The translations under genes and the position numbers were made by a program. The notes under the pieces are model-generated. The model saw only the letters and a list, made by a program, of their open reading frames with translations. It was not told the DNA's origin and searched no databases. Positions 42,802 through 45,544 of a DNA stretch of 45,544 nt are shown here, one piece after another. Source of the stretch: Clostridiaceae bacterium (GTDB taxonomy: Bacteria; Bacillota; Clostridia; SK-Y3). The stretch covers positions 1 to 45,544 of the forward strand of contig JAAYHJ010000005.1 in NCBI GenBank assembly GCA_012735465.1, written 5' to 3'. Position 1 is the first letter of the stretch. Each line of letters starts with the position of its first letter.

Positions 42802-43257
42802 TTATTCCTCTTTTTCCCTGCAAGCCTGACAATATCCGTAAAACTTAACCCTGTGGTCCTTTACTAAAAACTTATTTTTTATTAGAATCTCTTCTTCCAG
42901 TGTTTCTAATAAATCTTCTTCAACTTCAGAAACACTGCCACACTGGGTACAGATAAGGTGATGATGCCTGTGGTCTTCCTTATGCCTGTTAATCTCATAC
43001 CTGCTACAACCATCATCAAAATCCAGTTTATATATAAGTTCAAGACGGTCAAAAAGCAAGAGAGCCCTGTAAACGGTAGCAAGACCAATCTCGGGACATT
43101 TTAACTTTACATACTCATATATCTCTTCCGTGCTCAAATGTTCATTCTCATGCTCAAGAATTACATCAAGCACCGCTCTTCTTTGAGTAGTAAGCTTATA
43201 TCCATTTTCCTTTAATTGCTCCTTCAACTCATTTGCCAAGTTACTCACATTTATCAC
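42802..43257 (-). CDS. Fur family transcriptional regulator
   Basis: This 151-residue metalloregulator has an N-terminal winged helix (LKENGYKLTTQRRAVLDVIL; EIYEYVKLKCPEIGLATVYR) and a C-terminal dimerisation domain. HRHHHLICTQCGSVSEV supplies regulatory-site histidines and the first CxxC. The second CxxC is in YGYCQACREKEE, and together they form the structural zinc site. The absence of obvious PerR-specific evidence leaves Fur, PerR and Zur all possible. It has its own promoter and terminator and is monocistronic. Confidence 0.9.
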   Translation of the reverse strand: MINVSNLANELKEQLKENGYKLTTQRRAVLDVILEHENEHLSTEEIYEYVKLKCPEIGLATVYRALLLFDRLELIYKLDFDDGCSRYEINRHKEDHRHHHLICTQCGSVSEVEEDLLETLEEEILIKNKFLVKDHRVKFYGYCQACREKEE

Positions 43258-43314
43258 CTCTCTTGCGTGTAGTAGGCATGCCCCGACCTTTAAACATACT
43301 TCCTTCTCACTTAT

Positions 43315-43344
43315 ATATTATGCTAAAAACCTGTAATATGTCAA
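43315..43344 (-). promoter_or_regulatory. Promoter of the Fur-family gene
   Basis: On the minus strand TTGACA (43344-43339) and TAATAT (43320-43315) are separated by 18 bp, about 60 nt upstream of the start codon. Confidence 0.6.
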
Positions 43345-43443
43345 TGAAAAAAGTATCTCAATCTGATTTATATTCTATTATGATGTATTTTGTAAAATAT
43401 TGTTATTTCATTAATAAAAATATTACATTTCTTCAAAAATTTA

Positions 43444-43472
43444 TTGACTTATATTGCTAAATACTGTATAAT
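43444..43472 (+). promoter_or_regulatory. Promoter of the second Spo0E-like gene
   Basis: TTGACT (43444-43449), a 17-bp spacer and a perfect TATAAT (43467-43472) lie 33 nt upstream of the GTG start. This is one of the best vegetative-type promoters in the window. Confidence 0.75.
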
Positions 43473-43504
43473 CTCCTAAGGTAATAAAAAAAGAGGTGAT
43501 ACCC

Positions 43505-43720
43505 GTGCACAAAATAAGGTGCGAGGCGTTAAAGCTACAGATAGAAGCCTCGCGGAGTATGCTTGATAAACTATATAAAGATGATCAGACCCCTTATGAA
43601 GAAATTATAAGGTTAAGCCAGCAGCTCGATATACTTATTGTTAATTATCAAAGGGCTAAACAAGAAAGCTCTGAACAGTATATGCTTCTCGATTGCCAGC
43701 AAAACGTGGTATATGCTTAA
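43505..43720 (+). CDS. Spo0E-like aspartyl-phosphate phosphatase
   Basis: This 71-residue plus-strand protein has the Spo0E core LSQQLDILIVNYQ. The preceding helix (ALKLQIEASRSMLDKLY) completes the expected helical hairpin. I chose GTG 43505, six nt after GAGGTG; an in-frame GTG at 43496 overlaps that site. A consensus promoter precedes it, implying expression during growth, which fits a factor that holds back sporulation. A weak CCTGCAGG stem with a T-run at 43758-43779 may terminate it. Confidence 0.82.
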   Translation: MHKIRCEALKLQIEASRSMLDKLYKDDQTPYEEIIRLSQQLDILIVNYQRAKQESSEQYMLLDCQQNVVYA

Positions 43721-43798
43721 TTTATTTTAAATAAAGCTTTTTGCCTTAAGCAATTAACCTGCAGGGTTGTATTTTTTTTCTTTTATAGCAGGATTAAT

Positions 43799-45262
43799 TT
43801 ATTTCCGATACGTCTGCTCTTTTAGCAATCCTACTTTAATGTCCCATAACTTCTGTGATAAATCCACATAATACTTGTGGGGATTTTCAAACCTTAAAAC
43901 TTCGTCCCATAACGTGTTCACTTGTTCATCACAGTATCTCCTGATTTCACTTAAGTCAGGACTATTATATACACATTTTCCTTTTTGAAAAATTGGCACC
44001 TGCAATTTTCTTGCATAAAAATTCGTAACTATCTTTCTCTTCCAGGTGTATTCCGGGTCAAATATTTCATAGGGCTGAGTGTCATCAATTACTTCATCCC
44101 GAAGCGTAATCACATCAGCAATAGCCTTATTGGTATCCCGTTCATAAAGCCTATAGACTTGTTTAAAACAAGGATTGGTTATCTTTTCAACATTCTCACT
44201 TACCTTAATCTTGGGAATTATTCTTCCGTCTTCTTCTATGGCTACCAGCTTATACACCCCTCCAAAAACAGGTTCGGATTTCGATGTGATTAAGCGTTCT
44301 CCAACTCCAAACATATCCACCTTTGCACCTTGTACTAAAATATCCCGGATAATATATTCATCCAGGGAATTGGATGCACAAATCAAACAGTCCTGCATAC
44401 CTGCTTCGTCCAACATTTTTCTTGCCATTTTTGAAAGGTAGGTTATATCCCCACTGTCTATGCGCACACCTTTTAAGCGGTAACCCCTTGGCTCCAATTC
44501 TTCACGGGCCGTTCTTATTGCATTTGGAATCCCCGATTTCAACACATTATACGTGTCTACCAACAGCACACAATTATCCGGATATGTTCGCGCATAGGCT
44601 TTGAAAGCATCCAGTTCAGACGGGAATAACTGGACCCAACTGTGAGCCATGGTGCCAACGGCAGGAATTTCATAGTCCCGGTCTGCAATGGTACATGCCG
44701 TACCCTTACATCCTCCAATATATGCTGCCCTGGCCCCAAGAATAGCGCCATTATACCCTTGTGCCCTACGCGAGCCAAATTCAAGCACCGGACGTCCCTG
44801 CGCGGCCCGTACAATGCGATTTGCTTTAGTTGCTATTAAGCTCTGATGATTTATTGTAAGTAAAACCATTGTTTCTATGAACTGGGCTTCAATTATGGGT
44901 CCCCTGACCGTTATAATAGGTTCGTTAGGGAATATAGGTGTGCCTTCCGGAATAGCCCATACATCACAGGAAAATTTAAAATTTCTGAGATACTCCAAGA
45001 AGTCATCACTAAACACTTTCTTACTTCTTAAATATTCTATGTCTTCATCTTCAAATTTAAGCATTTTTATATACTCTATAAGCTGCTCAACTCCTGCCAT
45101 AATGGCAAATCCGCCGCCGTCCGGCACCTTTCTGAAAAACATATCAAAGTATGCAATTTTGTCTTTTAAACCATGTTGGAAATAACCATTTGCCATGGTA
45201 ATCTCATAAAAGTCTGTCAACATGGTTAAATTTACTTTTTCTTTCCATGTAATCTTACCCAT
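43799..45262 (-). CDS. pncB: Nicotinate phosphoribosyltransferase PncB
   Basis: This 487-residue enzyme makes nicotinate mononucleotide from nicotinate and phosphoribosyl pyrophosphate with ATP, the entry to the Preiss-Handler NAD salvage route. Recognisable segments are NLTMLTDFYEITMANGYF, EFGSRRAQGYNGAILGARAA, GTMAHSWVQLFPSELDAF and RIDSGDITYLSKMARKML. ATG 45262 follows GCGGAGG; the longer frame to 45316 is upstream of this site. A consensus promoter leaves an untranslated leader of about 105 nt. I see no known NAD riboswitch in that leader. Confidence 0.94.
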   Translation of the reverse strand: MGKITWKEKVNLTMLTDFYEITMANGYFQHGLKDKIAYFDMFFRKVPDGGGFAIMAGVEQLIEYIKMLKFEDEDIEYLRSKKVFSDDFLEYLRNFKFSCDVWAIPEGTPIFPNEPIITVRGPIIEAQFIETMVLLTINHQSLIATKANRIVRAAQGRPVLEFGSRRAQGYNGAILGARAAYIGGCKGTACTIADRDYEIPAVGTMAHSWVQLFPSELDAFKAYARTYPDNCVLLVDTYNVLKSGIPNAIRTAREELEPRGYRLKGVRIDSGDITYLSKMARKMLDEAGMQDCLICASNSLDEYIIRDILVQGAKVDMFGVGERLITSKSEPVFGGVYKLVAIEEDGRIIPKIKVSENVEKITNPCFKQVYRLYERDTNKAIADVITLRDEVIDDTQPYEIFDPEYTWKRKIVTNFYARKLQVPIFQKGKCVYNSPDLSEIRRYCDEQVNTLWDEVLRFENPHKYYVDLSQKLWDIKVGLLKEQTYRK

Positions 45263-45375
45263 TTTACAAAATCCTCCGCAAATAATAATTGCAACTCCCA
45301 TTGCTTCTTTATGCAATACTGCTTATATAGTTTCTTATGGTTTTTGAATAATTTAACCATCTACGTTAATTTATA

Positions 45376-45404
45376 ATTATATTTTTTTAAACTTAATCTG
45401 TCAA
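45376..45404 (-). promoter_or_regulatory. pncB promoter
   Basis: On the minus strand a perfect TTGACA (45404-45399) and perfect TATAAT (45381-45376) are spaced by 17 bp. Confidence 0.75.
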
Positions 45405-45462
45405 CAAAAACTGCATCAATCATAGTGTAAAATAATTGTAGGACATTTTAAGGATAAAAAAA

Positions 45463-45529
45463 CAAGAGATCCTCACTTTTTGATACAATAGAATCACCAT
45501 CAAAAACCTTTGAAAAGGAGGATCTCTTG
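45463..45529. repeat. 12-bp inverted repeat around a leader and ribosome-binding site
   Basis: CAAGAGATCCTC (45463-45474) and GAGGATCTCTTG (45518-45529) are perfect inverted repeats. The right arm includes part of the AAAAGGAGG site and the first base of the start codon, so a read-through transcript would fold and hide the start. Such arrangements are common at insertion-sequence ends. Confidence 0.6.
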
Positions 45530-45544
45530 TGAATACTATTGTAA
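45529..45544 (+). CDS. Start of a gene running off the window, possibly a transposase
   Basis: A GTG follows AAAAGGAGG at good spacing and opens a frame reading MNTIV to the window edge. Only five codons are visible, so no family can be assigned. The surrounding inverted repeat suggests a mobile element, but this is only an inference. Confidence 0.35.

Noticed and set aside
45263-45370. NAD-type riboswitch in the pncB leader
   Set aside because: The leader of about 105 nt is long enough, but I cannot match any known conserved core, so no claim is made.

Overview
The window looks like a chromosomal segment from a low-GC, endospore-forming Firmicute of the class Clostridia. The main evidence is the gene order mraZ-rsmH-ftsL-spoVD-murE-murF-mraY-ftsW-murG-murA-ftsQ-DUF881-sbp-ftsZ followed by spoIIGA-sigE-sigG, together with Spo0E-like phosphatases, a YhcN-type spore lipoprotein, G-rich Shine-Dalgarno sequences and A/T-rich intergenic DNA. 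MurE carries the DNPR motif expected for meso-diaminopimelate peptidoglycan. Almost every gene lies on the minus strand, so the biological order runs from right to left. The species cannot be named from this sequence alone.

Left edge (1-1570): a BlaI-type repressor and an M56 (BlaR1-like) membrane metallopeptidase. The peptidase is cut short by a 23-bp tandem repeat. Two 17-bp dyads cover the repressor's promoter.

Accessory region (1579-10260): a minus-strand type III CRISPR effector operon with its own promoter (about 9857-9885) and terminator (about 1451-1491). It runs cmr1-like, a second Cas7-group RAMP gene, csx11, a Cas7 backbone gene, a small helical subunit and a Cas5-group RAMP gene. 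The large Csx11 subunit and the six-gene layout point to the rare subtype III-C (MTH326-like). The large subunit has FN where the HD nuclease motif should be and no GGDD cyclase motif, so both Cas10 enzymatic activities look lost, while the Cas7 backbone keeps a candidate RNA-cleaving Asp. The second RAMP gene is split by a frame change at an A AAA AAT heptamer. No array, cas6, cas1/cas2 or CARF effector is present. A decayed or frameshifted small gene lies upstream.

Core region (10534-34525): bactofilin and a small acidic protein; a PHP phosphoesterase; NrdR with a large upstream palindrome resembling a NrdR box; a YlmC/YmxH PRC-barrel protein; sigma-G, pro-sigma-E and its processing protease SpoIIGA; FtsZ; and the division and cell-wall cluster starting at mraZ with 10-bp MraZ-type boxes. 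Upstream of mraZ are a Spo0E-like protein, Lgt and a pair of M16 peptidase-like proteins. Together these genes make peptidoglycan precursors, build the divisome and switch on the mother-cell and forespore programmes.

Right part (34732-45544): a YhcN-like spore lipoprotein, a 61-residue membrane microprotein, a protein of the poorly understood family often labelled quinate 5-dehydrogenase, ribonuclease J, a GT4 glycosyltransferase, a nucleotidyltransferase fused to a degenerate phosphomannomutase domain, a Fur-family regulator, a second Spo0E-like protein and nicotinate phosphoribosyltransferase. The last 80 bases hold a 12-bp inverted repeat over the ribosome-binding site of a gene that starts at the window edge and may belong to a mobile element.
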